Positions 24,340-33,052 are shown, numbered from the stretch's first letter. The stretch: DNA of 64,000 bases from Providencia sp. R33 (GCF_019343475.1 NZ_CP072453.1:2852001-2916000); one strand, 5' to 3'. Notes: generated from the letters alone by a model not told the origin. A program made the numbers and translations.

Positions 24340-26361
24340 ATGAGCAATTTCCCACATCTTTTTACCCCCCTTGATTTGGGGCATACAGTACTTAAAAACC
24401 GAATATTAATGGGCTCAATGCATACTGGGCTCGAAGAACACCCTGAAGGGAGCGAACGGCTTGCCCATTTTTACCGTTTACGTGCTGAAAATGGCGTCAG
24501 CCTAATTATTACAGGGGGTATCGCACCCAATCCTGAAGGTGCGCTAACCGCCCATGGTGCGGTATTGAATAACTCAGAACAGCTGCCATTTCACCGCACA
24601 ATTACCGATGCTGTGCACCAAGCAGATGGCAAAATCGCCCTACAAATATTACATGCGGGCCGATATGGATTACACCCATTATTAGTGGCTCCAAGTGCTA
24701 TTCAGGCCGAAATTATTCCATTTGCACCTAAAGAGCTTTCAGCGGATGAAGTACAAAAAACCATTGATGATTTCGTGAATACCGCGAAATTAGCGCAACA
24801 AGCAGGTTATGATGGCGTCGAAGTCATGGGTTCTGAAGGGTATTTAATTAACCAATTTATTGCTAAACGTACAAACCATAGAACTGATGAATGGGGCGGT
24901 AACTACACAAATCGTATTCGTTTTCCTATTGAAATTGTACGGCGCATTCGTGAAGCCGTTGGCGCTAACTTTATTATTGTGTATCGGTTGTCGATGCTGG
25001 ATTTGGTCGAAGACGGTTCAACGTGGGAAGAAATCGAATACCTTGCTAACGAAATTGAAAAAGCAGGCGCGTGTATGATTAACACGGGTATTGGTTGGCA
25101 TGAAGCCCGCATCCCTACCATCGCAACGCAAGTCCCTCGCCACGCATTTAGTTGGGTCACCCAAAAATTAATGGGCAAGGTGAATATTCCATTAATTACC
25201 ACAAACCGTATCAATGACCCTTTTGTTGCTGAGCAAATTCTTGCCAATGGGCAAGCGGATATGGTGTCGATGGCTCGCCCATTCCTTGCGGATGAAGCTT
25301 TTGTACGTAAAGCCGCCGAAAACCGTGCGGACGAAATAAACACCTGCATCGGCTGCAATCAAGCTTGCCTTGATTTAATTTTTAGCGGGAAGCTCGCCAG
25401 TTGCCTTGTTAACCCGCAAGCGGTTAGGGAAATGGATTACCCCAATGAAAAAGCCGCTAAAAGTAAATCGGTTGCTATTGTCGGGGCGGGCCCTGCGGGG
25501 CTTTCATGCGCCATTTATGCAGCTAAGCGCGGCCATAAAGTCACGTTATTCGAAAAGTCGAACCAAATTGGCGGGCAATTTAATTTAGCGAAACAGATCC
25601 CAGGTAAAGAAGAGTTTCATGAAACTATCCGCTACTTTTGCCGACAATTACAGCTGTTGAACGTGGATGTTCGCCTTGAACAACAAGCGGATGCGCAAAG
25701 TCTTTCAGGCTTTGACGAAGTGATTATTGCCACTGGCGTCACCCCACGTAAAATTCAGCTTGAAGGAGCGGATCACCATAAAGTGGTTTCTTATATTGAC
25801 GTGATTACCCACCAGCAAGCAGTTGGTAAAAATGTCGCCATTATTGGCGCGGGGGGCATTGGTTTTGACGTGGCAGAGCTGTTAACACAAGAAGGTAAAA
25901 GTAGCAGTTTGGACACTTCACTGTTTAATCAAGAGTGGAATATTGACCCCACAATTCATTCAAAAGGGGGAATTTACCCAGAGCATAAAAATGCCGTGAG
26001 GTCGGCTCGCCAGCTCTATTTATTACAGCGAAAAAACAGCAAGGTCGGTGCAGGCCTTGGGAAAACAACCGGTTGGGTTCACCGTTTGTCATTAATGAAG
26101 CGCGGTGTGAAAATGCTCAATGGTGTGGAATACATGCGTGTTGACGATGAGGGTTTGCATATTCGTTATCAAGATAAAACGCAGTGTTTGCCTGTCGATA
26201 ATGTGGTGTTATGTGCAGGGCAAGAGCCTTATCGCCCATTAAAAATTCAGCTCGCTGAACATGGAATTGATGCCCATGTCATTGGTGGAGCCGATGTAGC
26301 CGCTGAATTGGATGCACGTAGGGCTATCGAGCAAGGCATGAAAATCGCTTATCAGCTTTAG
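24340..26361 (+). CDS. fadH: 2,4-dienoyl-CoA reductase (NADPH)
   Basis: 673 residues, essentially the length of E. coli FadH. The N-terminal Old Yellow Enzyme-type TIM barrel binds FMN and contains LQILHAGRYG, EVMGSEGYLINQF and YRLSMLDLVEDG. A 4Fe-4S motif, CIGCNQACLDLIFSGKLASCLVNP (long form; four Cys within about 340-362), follows. The C-terminal half has a flavin-binding VAIVGAGPAGLSCA and a second dinucleotide site, NVAIIGAGGIGFDVAE. The enzyme reduces 2,4-dienoyl-CoA in the beta-oxidation of unsaturated fatty acids with double bonds at even positions. A FadR-like site lies upstream. Single-gene unit. Confidence 0.95.
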   Translation: MSNFPHLFTPLDLGHTVLKNRILMGSMHTGLEEHPEGSERLAHFYRLRAENGVSLIITGGIAPNPEGALTAHGAVLNNSEQLPFHRTITDAVHQADGKIALQILHAGRYGLHPLLVAPSAIQAEIIPFAPKELSADEVQKTIDDFVNTAKLAQQAGYDGVEVMGSEGYLINQFIAKRTNHRTDEWGGNYTNRIRFPIEIVRRIREAVGANFIIVYRLSMLDLVEDGSTWEEIEYLANEIEKAGACMINTGIGWHEARIPTIATQVPRHAFSWVTQKLMGKVNIPLITTNRINDPFVAEQILANGQADMVSMARPFLADEAFVRKAAENRADEINTCIGCNQACLDLIFSGKLASCLVNPQAVREMDYPNEKAAKSKSVAIVGAGPAGLSCAIYAAKRGHKVTLFEKSNQIGGQFNLAKQIPGKEEFHETIRYFCRQLQLLNVDVRLEQQADAQSLSGFDEVIIATGVTPRKIQLEGADHHKVVSYIDVITHQQAVGKNVAIIGAGGIGFDVAELLTQEGKSSSLDTSLFNQEWNIDPTIHSKGGIYPEHKNAVRSARQLYLLQRKNSKVGAGLGKTTGWVHRLSLMKRGVKMLNGVEYMRVDDEGLHIRYQDKTQCLPVDNVVLCAGQEPYRPLKIQLAEHGIDAHVIGGADVAAELDARRAIEQGMKIAYQL

Positions 26362-26472
26362 CTCTCCCCCTTTTCCCTCTTGGTTGAATGTATTACTCAA
26401 GGGGGAAAATTGAATACCTCTCCCAATGATCCAGTGCTATTTATTTATTTGCCTCACTTTAACGATATTAAT

Positions 26473-26487
26473 TGTTATGTTATAACA
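26473..26487. promoter_or_regulatory. Zur box upstream of folE2
   Basis: TGTTATG-T-TATAACA fits the enterobacterial Zur core TGTTATA-N-TATAACA at 13 of 14 half-site positions. The wider 18 bases GTTATGTTATAACATAAC form a perfect palindrome. It lies about 30 bases before the folE2 start, where Zur binding would repress transcription in zinc sufficiency. Confidence 0.78.
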
Positions 26488-26517
26488 TAACTTTGCATTC
26501 TATATTACTGAGGCTCT

Positions 26518-27435
26518 ATGTCATTGACTACCGAAACACTCACCACCCCTCTCGCAGATGCACAAGTACAAAATGATACTCACAGCCAAATAGGGCTCGA
26601 TTGGGTGGGTATGACAGGGATTGCCTTACCCATTGAGTTAGCCGGTCGCCCTGTTAATGCAAATGTCGATATTGGGATTAATTTCCAAGGGCAAAAAGGC
26701 ATTCATATGTCTCGCCTTTACCAGTCCTTAGACGCTCTTACTCAAAGTGAATTAACCCGTGATTTGCTCAGGCAAACGTTGGAGCATGCGTTGTCTTCTC
26801 ATATTCAAACGTCCTCTAAAGCTCACCTTCGTATTTATGGTGATATCTTGCTATCTCGCCGTTCTTTAGTTTCTAATCAGTTTGGCTGGAAGTCTTATCC
26901 TATTGAAATAGAAGTTGATTTTAAAAATTCATTCACTATTCGGTTGAAGGTTGGTGTGCCTTATTCTTCTACCTGCCCCAGTTCAACTGCACTTTGTGCC
27001 CAAGTGATGCAGCAGCAGTTTGCACTGGATTTTGATAACCAAACGCCGTTATTACCGCAAGCTCAAGTCCTTGATTGGTTGGTAAAACAAGGCTTACCTG
27101 CAACGCCTCATAGCCAAAGAAGCTGGGCGTGGGTCACTGTAACCTTAAACGCAGAGGAGAAAGAGCTGCCCGTTATTGAATTGATAAACCGTATCGAAAA
27201 CATCCTTCTCACCCCTGTTCAAACCGTGGTGAAACGTAGTGACGAACAAGCATTTGCCATCACTAATGGGCAAAATTTAATGTTCTGTGAAGATGCAGCA
27301 AGAAGGTTAATCAATGCGTTTAGTCATCAATGCCAATTTGACGAAGTTACCGTTGAAATAGACCATCAAGAAAGTTTGCATGCACACAATGCCGCTGCAC
27401 GCACCAACTGGAAACGAGGTGACCATGCTGCGTAA
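26518..27435 (+). CDS. folE2: GTP cyclohydrolase I, zinc-independent type (FolE2)
   Basis: 305 residues with FolE2 (COG1469) features: DWVGMTGIALPIEL at about 29-42, GINFQGQKGIHMSRLYQ, a YPIEIEVDF strand, and VPYSSTCPSS with the metal-binding Cys153. It converts GTP to dihydroneopterin triphosphate, the first step of folate synthesis, with less strict metal needs than FolE. The Zur box upstream and the downstream gamma-carbonic anhydrase fit the known pattern of back-up enzymes induced in zinc shortage. The 3' end overlaps the next gene by 11 bases. Confidence 0.93.
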   Translation: MSLTTETLTTPLADAQVQNDTHSQIGLDWVGMTGIALPIELAGRPVNANVDIGINFQGQKGIHMSRLYQSLDALTQSELTRDLLRQTLEHALSSHIQTSSKAHLRIYGDILLSRRSLVSNQFGWKSYPIEIEVDFKNSFTIRLKVGVPYSSTCPSSTALCAQVMQQQFALDFDNQTPLLPQAQVLDWLVKQGLPATPHSQRSWAWVTVTLNAEEKELPVIELINRIENILLTPVQTVVKRSDEQAFAITNGQNLMFCEDAARRLINAFSHQCQFDEVTVEIDHQESLHAHNAAARTNWKRGDHAA

Positions 27436-27919
27436 AAACCCATCAGGCCATGTACCTGTTGTTTCTGAAAAGGCTTACATTGACCCAACCGCGATTATTT
27501 GTGGCAAAGTCATTATTGAAGATTACGTGTATGTGGGGCCTTATGCGGTGATCCGCGCAGATGAACTGAATGAGGACGGAGATATGTCACCCATAGTGAT
27601 AGGTTCTCACTCAAATATTCAAGATGGCGTGGTGATCCACTCCAAAAGTGGTGCAGGTGTTCATATCGGGTCACACACGTCTATCGCACATCGTGCCATT
27701 GTCCATGGGCCTTGCGAGATTGCACAACGTGTTTTTATTGGCTTCAATAGCGTTTTATTTAATTGTGTGATTGGCGAAAATTGTGTGATCCGCTACAACG
27801 CTGTGGTTGATGGCCTAACGCTTCCCCCTGCACGCTATATCCCCTCTTGCGTGCATGTTAACGGGCACAGCGATTTATCGGATTTCAAACAAGTCGACCG
27901 CGCTTCATTGCAATTTTAG
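27425..27919 (+). CDS. Gamma-type carbonic anhydrase family protein, shortened by an in-frame TAG
   Basis: 164 residues from ATG 27425 (GAGGTG upstream); the longer frame from 27380 lies wholly inside folE2 and is unlikely. The left-handed beta-helix hexapeptide pattern is clear (PTAIICGKVIIEDYVYVGPYAVIRADE, GSHSNIQDGVVIHSKSG-like), with probable zinc-binding His residues in VIHS, SIAHRAIVHG. These enzymes hydrate CO2 or are inactive relatives. It is co-transcribed with folE2 behind a Zur box, suggesting a role in zinc shortage. After the TAG at 27917-27919 the same frame runs 21 further codons that look like the usual family C-terminus, so a nonsense mutation has probably removed it. Confidence 0.8.
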   Translation: MLRKNPSGHVPVVSEKAYIDPTAIICGKVIIEDYVYVGPYAVIRADELNEDGDMSPIVIGSHSNIQDGVVIHSKSGAGVHIGSHTSIAHRAIVHGPCEIAQRVFIGFNSVLFNCVIGENCVIRYNAVVDGLTLPPARYIPSCVHVNGHSDLSDFKQVDRASLQF

Positions 27920-27985
27920 GAGGAAGTCGCGGCAACGAATATTCAGTTAGTTGAAGGCTATCGTCGCTTACGTAATGAATTTTAA
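27920..27985 (+). pseudogene. In-frame C-terminal extension of the gamma-carbonic anhydrase behind the TAG codon
   Basis: Directly after the amber codon, in the same frame, 21 codons encode EEVAATNIQLVEGYRRLRNE plus Phe and then TAA. The pattern ANxxLxEGYRxLR is common at the C-terminus of bacterial gamma-carbonic anhydrases. The simplest reading is a CAG to TAG change in a formerly longer gene; readthrough cannot be excluded. Confidence 0.6.
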
Positions 27986-27990
27986 TTCAA

Positions 27991-28020
27991 AAACAAAAAA
28001 GGCAGAATATCTATTCTGCC
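27991..28020 (-). terminator. Terminator of sstT (possibly shared with folE2 operon)
   Basis: GGCAGAAT (28001-28008) and ATTCTGCC (28013-28020) form a perfect stem. On the minus strand it is followed by TTTTTTGTTT, a strong ending for sstT. On the plus strand the tail is TTCTCGTTT, so it may act weakly for the folE2 operon too. Confidence 0.85.
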
Positions 28021-28043
28021 TTCTCGTTTATCGCATAAAACTA

Positions 28044-29297
28044 TTAATCATTATGGGAGAGCTGAGTCTCTGAATTTGCGAGCTTTTCATCTTCTGCCAA
28101 GCAAACTGCGGCAGTAAATAAGACGTCAGTAGAAGAGTTCACTGCGGTTTCCGCTGAATCTTGCAGTACACCAATCATCACACCGACCGCAACCACTTGC
28201 ATTGCAACATCATTCGGAATACCAAACATATTACACGCTAATGGAATTAATAATAATGAACCACCCGCAACGCCGGATGCGCCACATGCACACACTGAAG
28301 CCACCACACTTAACAGTAATGCTGTTGGGATATCCACAGGAATGCCTTTGGTGTGAACAGCCGCTAGCGTTAGAACCGTAATGGTGACTGCCGCCCCAGC
28401 CATGTTAATAGCTGCACCTAATGGGATAGAAACAGAGTAAGTGTCTTCATGCAAATTCATACGGCGGCACATTGCCATATTAACAGGGATATTCGCCGCA
28501 GAACTACGGGTAAAGAACGCCGTAACACCACTTTCACGTAAGCACGCAAACACTAATGGGTATGGGTTACGCTTTAATTTTGAATAAACGATTAATGGGT
28601 TAACAACCAATGCCACAATCACCATACAGCCTAATAAAACGGCTAATACATGGAAGTAGCCTTGTAGCGCTTCAAAGCCTGTTGTGGCAATCGTTGAGGC
28701 AACTAAACCAAAAATACCCAACGGTGCTAAACGAATAATGACTCTGACTAATTGAGTCACGCCATTGGAGAAATCCAGTAACAATGTTTTTGTCGTATCA
28801 CTCGCATGGCGAAATGCAATACCCAACCCAATAGCCCACGCTAAAATACCGATATAGTTACCGTTAATCAGCGCATCAACAGGGTTAGTGAATACATTGT
28901 TTAATAAGCCGCTGAGAACTTCAGCAATGTTACCTGGAGGATTCATTTCTGTTTCGCTACCCGCCAAAGCAAGTGTCGATGGGAACATAAATGATGCGAT
29001 AACAGCCACTAAAGCAGCGAAGAATGTACCTAAGATATAGAGGACTAAAATCGGTTTAATACTGGTTTTTTGCCCTTGACGATGGTTAGCAATGGACGAC
29101 ATTACCAATACCCATACCAAGACTGGTGCAACAGCTTTTAACGCGCTCACGAATAAGTGACCTAGCAGCCCCACGTTTTTTGCTGCCGATGGCCATAACC
29201 ATGCCAATAAAATCCCTGCAACTAAGCCAACCAGTATCTGCTTGACCAAACTACCGTGAGTGATCACTCGCCATAACCCTGTTTTATTTGTATCCAT
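28044..29297 (-). CDS. sstT: Sodium/serine-threonine symporter
   Basis: 417 residues of the dicarboxylate/amino acid:cation symporter family, with about eight membrane segments and two re-entrant loops. The family's conserved serine-rich loop appears as AFFTRSSAANIPVNMAMCRRM, and the NMAGAAVTITVLTLAA and VASVCACGASGVAGGSLLLIPLACNMFGI blocks match SstT. It imports serine and threonine with Na+. In E. coli sstT also neighbours alx, as here. Ends with a strong terminator. Confidence 0.95.
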   Translation of the reverse strand: MDTNKTGLWRVITHGSLVKQILVGLVAGILLAWLWPSAAKNVGLLGHLFVSALKAVAPVLVWVLVMSSIANHRQGQKTSIKPILVLYILGTFFAALVAVIASFMFPSTLALAGSETEMNPPGNIAEVLSGLLNNVFTNPVDALINGNYIGILAWAIGLGIAFRHASDTTKTLLLDFSNGVTQLVRVIIRLAPLGIFGLVASTIATTGFEALQGYFHVLAVLLGCMVIVALVVNPLIVYSKLKRNPYPLVFACLRESGVTAFFTRSSAANIPVNMAMCRRMNLHEDTYSVSIPLGAAINMAGAAVTITVLTLAAVHTKGIPVDIPTALLLSVVASVCACGASGVAGGSLLLIPLACNMFGIPNDVAMQVVAVGVMIGVLQDSAETAVNSSTDVLFTAAVCLAEDEKLANSETQLSHND

Positions 29298-29514
29298 AGT
29301 AGACCTATATTATTTATCTTTATTAGGAATTAAATGTGTTTGCAGAGCCAGTATAAGGAATAAATACCTTGTGAAAAGGCTATTATTCAAAATATACACA
29401 ATGATTGACTTTACTTAACAAATATTTTACATAACTGTGATCGCAATAGAGTTTTGTTTCTTATAGTAGAATGGCACAAGGGAGAATGATTGTGATTTTT
29501 CAGAGAGTTAAAAC

Positions 29515-29541
29515 AAAAACCCCCTACCTCATCGGTAAGGG
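29515..29541 (-). terminator. Terminator of alx
   Basis: CCCCTACC (29521-29528) pairs with GGTAAGGG (29534-29541) with one G-U pair. On the minus strand the stem is followed by GTTTTTG, 20 bases past the alx stop. Confidence 0.78.
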
Positions 29542-29560
29542 ATTTAAATTTTGAAGGGTA

Positions 29561-30523
29561 TTATTTGCTTTTTGCTTCGTTACGTTTGTTAACAATTGTA
29601 TTAATAATTAATGTCACCACTAATATTGCGGCAATCGTTCCCAACGAAATCGGCGTTGGAATATGGTAGATATCAATAAGCAGCATTTTTATACCAATGA
29701 AGCTTAAAATGACCGCTAAGCCATATTTTAACATTGAGAACTTCTCTGCGACGCCTGACAGCAAGAAATACATCGCACGTAACCCTAAAATAGCAAACAA
29801 GTTAGACGTTAAAACAATAAACGGGTCAGTCGTCACGGCAAAAATAGCAGGGATGCTATCCACCGCAAATATAACGTCACTGATTTCAACTAAGATCAGC
29901 ACTAAAATAAGCGGCGTTGCAAACAGCACACCATTACGTTTAATAAAGAATTTTTCACCGTGCAGTTCATCCGTCATACGAAGGTGTGAACGTACCCACT
30001 TCACTAACGGTTTATCATTGATTGGCGAATCATCTTCTTTGGCAAAAGCCATTTTAAGACCAGTAAACAGTAAAAATAGCCCGAAGACATACAAAATCCA
30101 ACTAAACTGCGTGACCAACCAGCTGCCCGCGAAAATCATGATAGTTCTTAATACGATAGCGCCTAGCACACCATAGACTAGAACACGGCGTTGCAAACTT
30201 GCTGGGATCGCAAAATAGCTAAATAGCATTAACCATACGAAGACGTTATCCACTGCCAAGGCTTTTTCTAACAAGTAACCCGTTAAAAACGCCATTGTTT
30301 GGCTATCGGCAAACTCACGGCCTACATTATCGTTGAGATACCACCAAAAACCTGCGGCAAAAATCAGCGAAAGCGTGACCCACACAATACTCCAAGCCGC
30401 AGCTTGCTTCATCGACATGGCTTGGCCTTTGTGTTTACCCTGCCAAAACAAATCGATAAGTAACATAATTAAAATAATAACTGCAAAACTGCCCCATAAA
30501 ACAGGGTTACCGACTGAGTGCAT
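29561..30523 (-). CDS. alx: TerC/Alx-family membrane protein, manganese exporter
   Basis: 320 residues and about nine membrane helices. Characteristic TerC motifs are EKALAVDNVFVWLMLF (acidic residues in the first membrane core) and EISDVIFAVDSIPAIFAV in the second half, both with the metal-ligand acidic residues of the family. E. coli Alx exports Mn2+ and is induced by alkaline pH and manganese through an upstream riboswitch; a matching leader is found here at 30544-30770. AGGGATAGGA precedes the ATG. Confidence 0.93.
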   Translation of the reverse strand: MHSVGNPVLWGSFAVIILIMLLIDLFWQGKHKGQAMSMKQAAAWSIVWVTLSLIFAAGFWWYLNDNVGREFADSQTMAFLTGYLLEKALAVDNVFVWLMLFSYFAIPASLQRRVLVYGVLGAIVLRTIMIFAGSWLVTQFSWILYVFGLFLLFTGLKMAFAKEDDSPINDKPLVKWVRSHLRMTDELHGEKFFIKRNGVLFATPLILVLILVEISDVIFAVDSIPAIFAVTTDPFIVLTSNLFAILGLRAMYFLLSGVAEKFSMLKYGLAVILSFIGIKMLLIDIYHIPTPISLGTIAAILVVTLIINTIVNKRNEAKSK

Positions 30524-30543
30524 TTTCCTATCCCTTAAAAAAC

Positions 30544-30577
30544 AAAAAACGGCTGATATCCAGAAGACATCAGCCGC
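30544..30577 (-). terminator. Intrinsic terminator within the alx leader
   Basis: CGGCTGAT (30550-30557) pairs with ATCAGCCG (30569-30576); on the minus strand the hairpin is followed by TTTTTTG. It lies between the riboswitch and the alx start, so it is the expression platform rather than the end of another gene. Confidence 0.8.
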
Positions 30578-30619
30578 TTAAAATTCTTTAACCTCAAGGA
30601 GTTATCTATTGGTTGTAAA

Positions 30620-30770
30620 TTATGAGCAAACCTCGCCTTCTGGCAAGGTCTCACTTACAACACAATTAACCCGAGGACAGGTAATGTGGTGCTCGGCTAC
30701 CGGGTGTAATGTGTACACCGTAATGACGATAAACCGACAAGAAGAAGTTACTCCCCTTTGCTATGCGCAA
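30620..30770 (-). ncRNA. yybP-ykoY (Mn2+/pH-responsive) riboswitch of alx
   Basis: Read on the minus strand the leader contains AAAGGGGAGTAACTTC followed by a CCGAGCACC...CGGGT region and then GTGAGACCTTGCCAGAAGGC. These are the conserved blocks of the E. coli alx leader (PRE/SraF), a yybP-ykoY-class RNA. A terminator hairpin lies between it and the gene. The motif senses Mn2+ and, through transcription pausing at alkaline pH, raises alx expression. Boundaries are approximate. Confidence 0.88.
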
Positions 30771-31138
30771 AATATACGGTAAATAATCTTAAAATGCAAT
30801 AATTAGCTATATTAGATTTAACGCAATTTTTTTGTGTTAAAAGTCAAATTAACAACAAACTTTTGCATTTTCTAGCTAAAAGCCTCTACTAAAGTGAGTT
30901 TTTAGCCATTTTACCTTGTTACAATTGGGATGATTAATTGTAAAAATACAGCTCAACTTAAATGAATTCTAAAAATATGCTTAAAATTTGCTGTTTAGTT
31001 ATTTTCGGTTTTGTTAAAGTGAGCGTGATTTACACTAACAGCCTGAGGAAACAACGCTTTCACTTAGGCATTCACTTAATCCATTTCTCCCTGCCCAACA
31101 ACAAGTTTGTTGCTGTTATTGCCGTTTAGGAAACATTA
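30771..31138. other. Divergent promoter region between alx and yqjA
   Basis: 370 bases without a gene, AT-rich. It should hold the alx promoter (minus) and the yqjA promoter (plus). GGAAACATTA lies directly before the yqjA ATG. No box is clear enough to name. Confidence 0.4.
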
Positions 31139-31807
31139 ATGGAATTAGTTAAAGAACTTTTTTTTGCCCTTTGGCACCAAGATTATGTCACACTCTCAAA
31201 CCCATCATTGATGTGGGCTATCTACCTTATGCTGTTTGCTATCCTGTTTCTTGAAAATGGGGTTTTACCCGCAGCATTTCTACCAGGCGATAGCTTATTG
31301 ATTTTAGTGGGCGTCCTGATTGCGAAAGGCACCTTGAGCTACCCTCTCACCATCGTTATTTTAACCGCTGGCGCAAGTCTAGGCTGCTGGGTGGGTTATA
31401 TACAAGGTCGCTGGTTAGGAAATACAAAGATAGTCAAAGGCTGGCTCGCACATCTCCCTGAACATTATCACCAACGGGCTCATGGCTTATTCCACCGCCA
31501 TGGTCTTGCTGCGCTGCTGATTGGCCGTTTTCTCGCCTTCGTAAGAACGTTACTCCCCACTATCGCAGGTTTGGCGGGGTTAAAAAATGGCCGCTTCCAA
31601 ATTTTTAACTGGTTAAGTGGTTTGCTGTGGGTGTTGATTTTAACCGCGATTGGTTACGGTTTTGGTAAAAGCCCGATTTTCCAGCAATATGAACATCGCA
31701 TTATGAATGTACTGATGTTAATCCCTGTTTGTCTGTTAGTTATCGGTTTAGTTGGCAGCATTGCTGTCGTTGTAAAGAAAAAACTGTCAGGCAAAAAAGC
31801 TAACTAA
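31139..31807 (+). CDS. yqjA: DedA-family membrane protein YqjA
   Basis: 222 residues with 4-5 membrane helices. DedA hallmarks: FLENGVLPAAFLPGDSLLILVG (acidic E and the PGD motif near 41-54), GASLGCWVGYIQGRWLG, and the basic FLAFVRTLLPTIAGLAG motif (R at about 136). DedA proteins are needed for membrane potential and carrier-lipid recycling; E. coli YqjA supports growth at alkaline pH. In E. coli the next gene is mzrA, which is absent here. Confidence 0.92.
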   Translation: MELVKELFFALWHQDYVTLSNPSLMWAIYLMLFAILFLENGVLPAAFLPGDSLLILVGVLIAKGTLSYPLTIVILTAGASLGCWVGYIQGRWLGNTKIVKGWLAHLPEHYHQRAHGLFHRHGLAALLIGRFLAFVRTLLPTIAGLAGLKNGRFQIFNWLSGLLWVLILTAIGYGFGKSPIFQQYEHRIMNVLMLIPVCLLVIGLVGSIAVVVKKKLSGKKAN

Positions 31808-32046
31808 TTCAACTTGCGGGGGCACTTTGGCTCCCGCATTTTCGTTTTTACTCATTTTTACTTTTCCATTTCTCCTTCACTAAAAACAGCATTAATTCGC
31901 TGATTCAACGTCTATTTTTTAGAACACTCTGTTTGTCATTTTTTGTTAATAACTCATAATCACACTGAATATTCGATTGCACTTAGTACAAAAATCGCTA
32001 TTGTTAATACAACGAATACGCTTTTTCTATTGATAGGAGGTTGTAT

Positions 32047-32352
32047 ATGTCATCGAATCATTCATCAGACGAACTACGTGCGGAGCTACGTGCTTTAGCC
32101 GACTCTCTGGAAGCGATGCTTAGTGATACCGGCGAAAAATCGAAAGAAGAGATCGAAAGTTTAAAATCAAAAGCACAAGAAGCACTGTGCTCATCTCGCG
32201 CAAAACTCGGCCAAACCACCGAAAGGATCACCGAGCAAACCAAGGAAATTGCGGGACGCGCAGATAACTACGTAAAAGAAAACCCATGGACAGGCGTCGG
32301 TATTGGCGCAGCAGTGGGCGTTGTTCTTGGCGTGTTGCTCGCTAAACGTTAA
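32047..32352 (+). CDS. yqjD: Membrane-anchored ribosome-binding protein YqjD (ElaB/YqjD/DUF883 family)
   Basis: 101 residues, as in E. coli, from ATG 32047, which is preceded by AGGAGG at 32035-32040; an in-frame TTG at 32041 touches the ribosome-binding site and is not used. The N-terminal 75 residues are charged and helical (LRALADSLEAMLSDTGE). The C-terminus is a single membrane anchor rich in Gly/Val (NPWTGVGIGAAVGVVLGVLLAKR). E. coli YqjD binds ribosomes at the membrane in stationary phase under RpoS control. First gene of yqjDEK. Confidence 0.93.
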   Translation: MSSNHSSDELRAELRALADSLEAMLSDTGEKSKEEIESLKSKAQEALCSSRAKLGQTTERITEQTKEIAGRADNYVKENPWTGVGIGAAVGVVLGVLLAKR

Positions 32353-32358
32353 TTGCTT

Positions 32359-32766
32359 ATGGAACCAAATCAGCAACGTCAGGGCCCCGGTAAAGGGGTC
32401 CTTAAAACCTTACGACGCATAGCCAACATTTCAGTCGGCATGGTGCAAACTCGTCTCGAGTTAATTGCTGTTGAGTTAGAAGAAGAAAAACTCAACCTGA
32501 TTCAACTTCTTTTATTGGCTGGCTTAGCGCTACTATTCACCGCATTTGGTTTGATGTGCCTGATCGGCTTAATCTTTTGGTCTGTTGACCCTATTTACCG
32601 CTACCAAGCATTGGCGATAACAACAGGCGCGTTAATCTTGCTTGCCATTATTTTTGCTATTTGGGCGTTAAAAAAGGCAAAGCAATCAACCTTACTGGGT
32701 GCAACGAGAGAACAACTAGCTCAAGATGCCAACGCGTTAGCGAGAAAGGATGATGAACAAAAATAA
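32359..32766 (+). CDS. yqjE: YqjE family membrane protein (phage-holin-superfamily domain)
   Basis: 135 residues from ATG 32359, close to E. coli YqjE (134). It starts with a QGPGKGVL segment, then an amphipathic helix (MVQTRLELIAVELEEEKLNLIQLL) characteristic of the family, and two membrane helices at about 50-75 and 83-105. Function unknown; it is found in an operon with yqjD and yqjK. It follows yqjD by 6 bases and overlaps yqjK by 17 bases. Confidence 0.9.
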   Translation: MEPNQQRQGPGKGVLKTLRRIANISVGMVQTRLELIAVELEEEKLNLIQLLLLAGLALLFTAFGLMCLIGLIFWSVDPIYRYQALAITTGALILLAIIFAIWALKKAKQSTLLGATREQLAQDANALARKDDEQK

Positions 32767-33052
32767 GCAACAATTACTGGCTGCCAAAAAACAGCGCTTA
32801 GTCAGAAGAATTGAGCGTCAGCGCCAAGAATTGGCTGAAACATCCTCTGATTGGCTACAAACTACCGCACCTTATGACCGTGCTTGGCAAACAGTCATGA
32901 CATTTCGCCCTTTAGTCATTGCAGCCACAGGCTTACTCTCTGTTTACTCCCTACGCAAACCACAAAAAATCCTGCTGTTAGGCCGAAAAGCCATCACCAT
33001 TTGGGGCTTAGTTCGTTCAATTCAAAGCGCAATTCAAACCAGCAAAAAATAG
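32750..33052 (+). CDS. yqjK: YqjK-like protein
   Basis: 100 residues (99 if the second ATG at 32753 is used). Strongly basic N-terminal half (KKQRLVRRIERQRQEL) followed by a short hydrophobic stretch (LVIAATGLLSVYSL) and a basic end. It matches the YqjK family that follows yqjE in enterobacteria. Function unknown; probably a small membrane-associated protein. Confidence 0.82.
   Translation: MMNKNKQQLLAAKKQRLVRRIERQRQELAETSSDWLQTTAPYDRAWQTVMTFRPLVIAATGLLSVYSLRKPQKILLLGRKAITIWGLVRSIQSAIQTSKK

Noticed and set aside
27380..27424. Upstream extension of the gamma-carbonic anhydrase
   Set aside because: The 15 extra codons lie wholly in folE2 in another frame, whereas ATG 27425 has a good ribosome-binding site and matches the family start.
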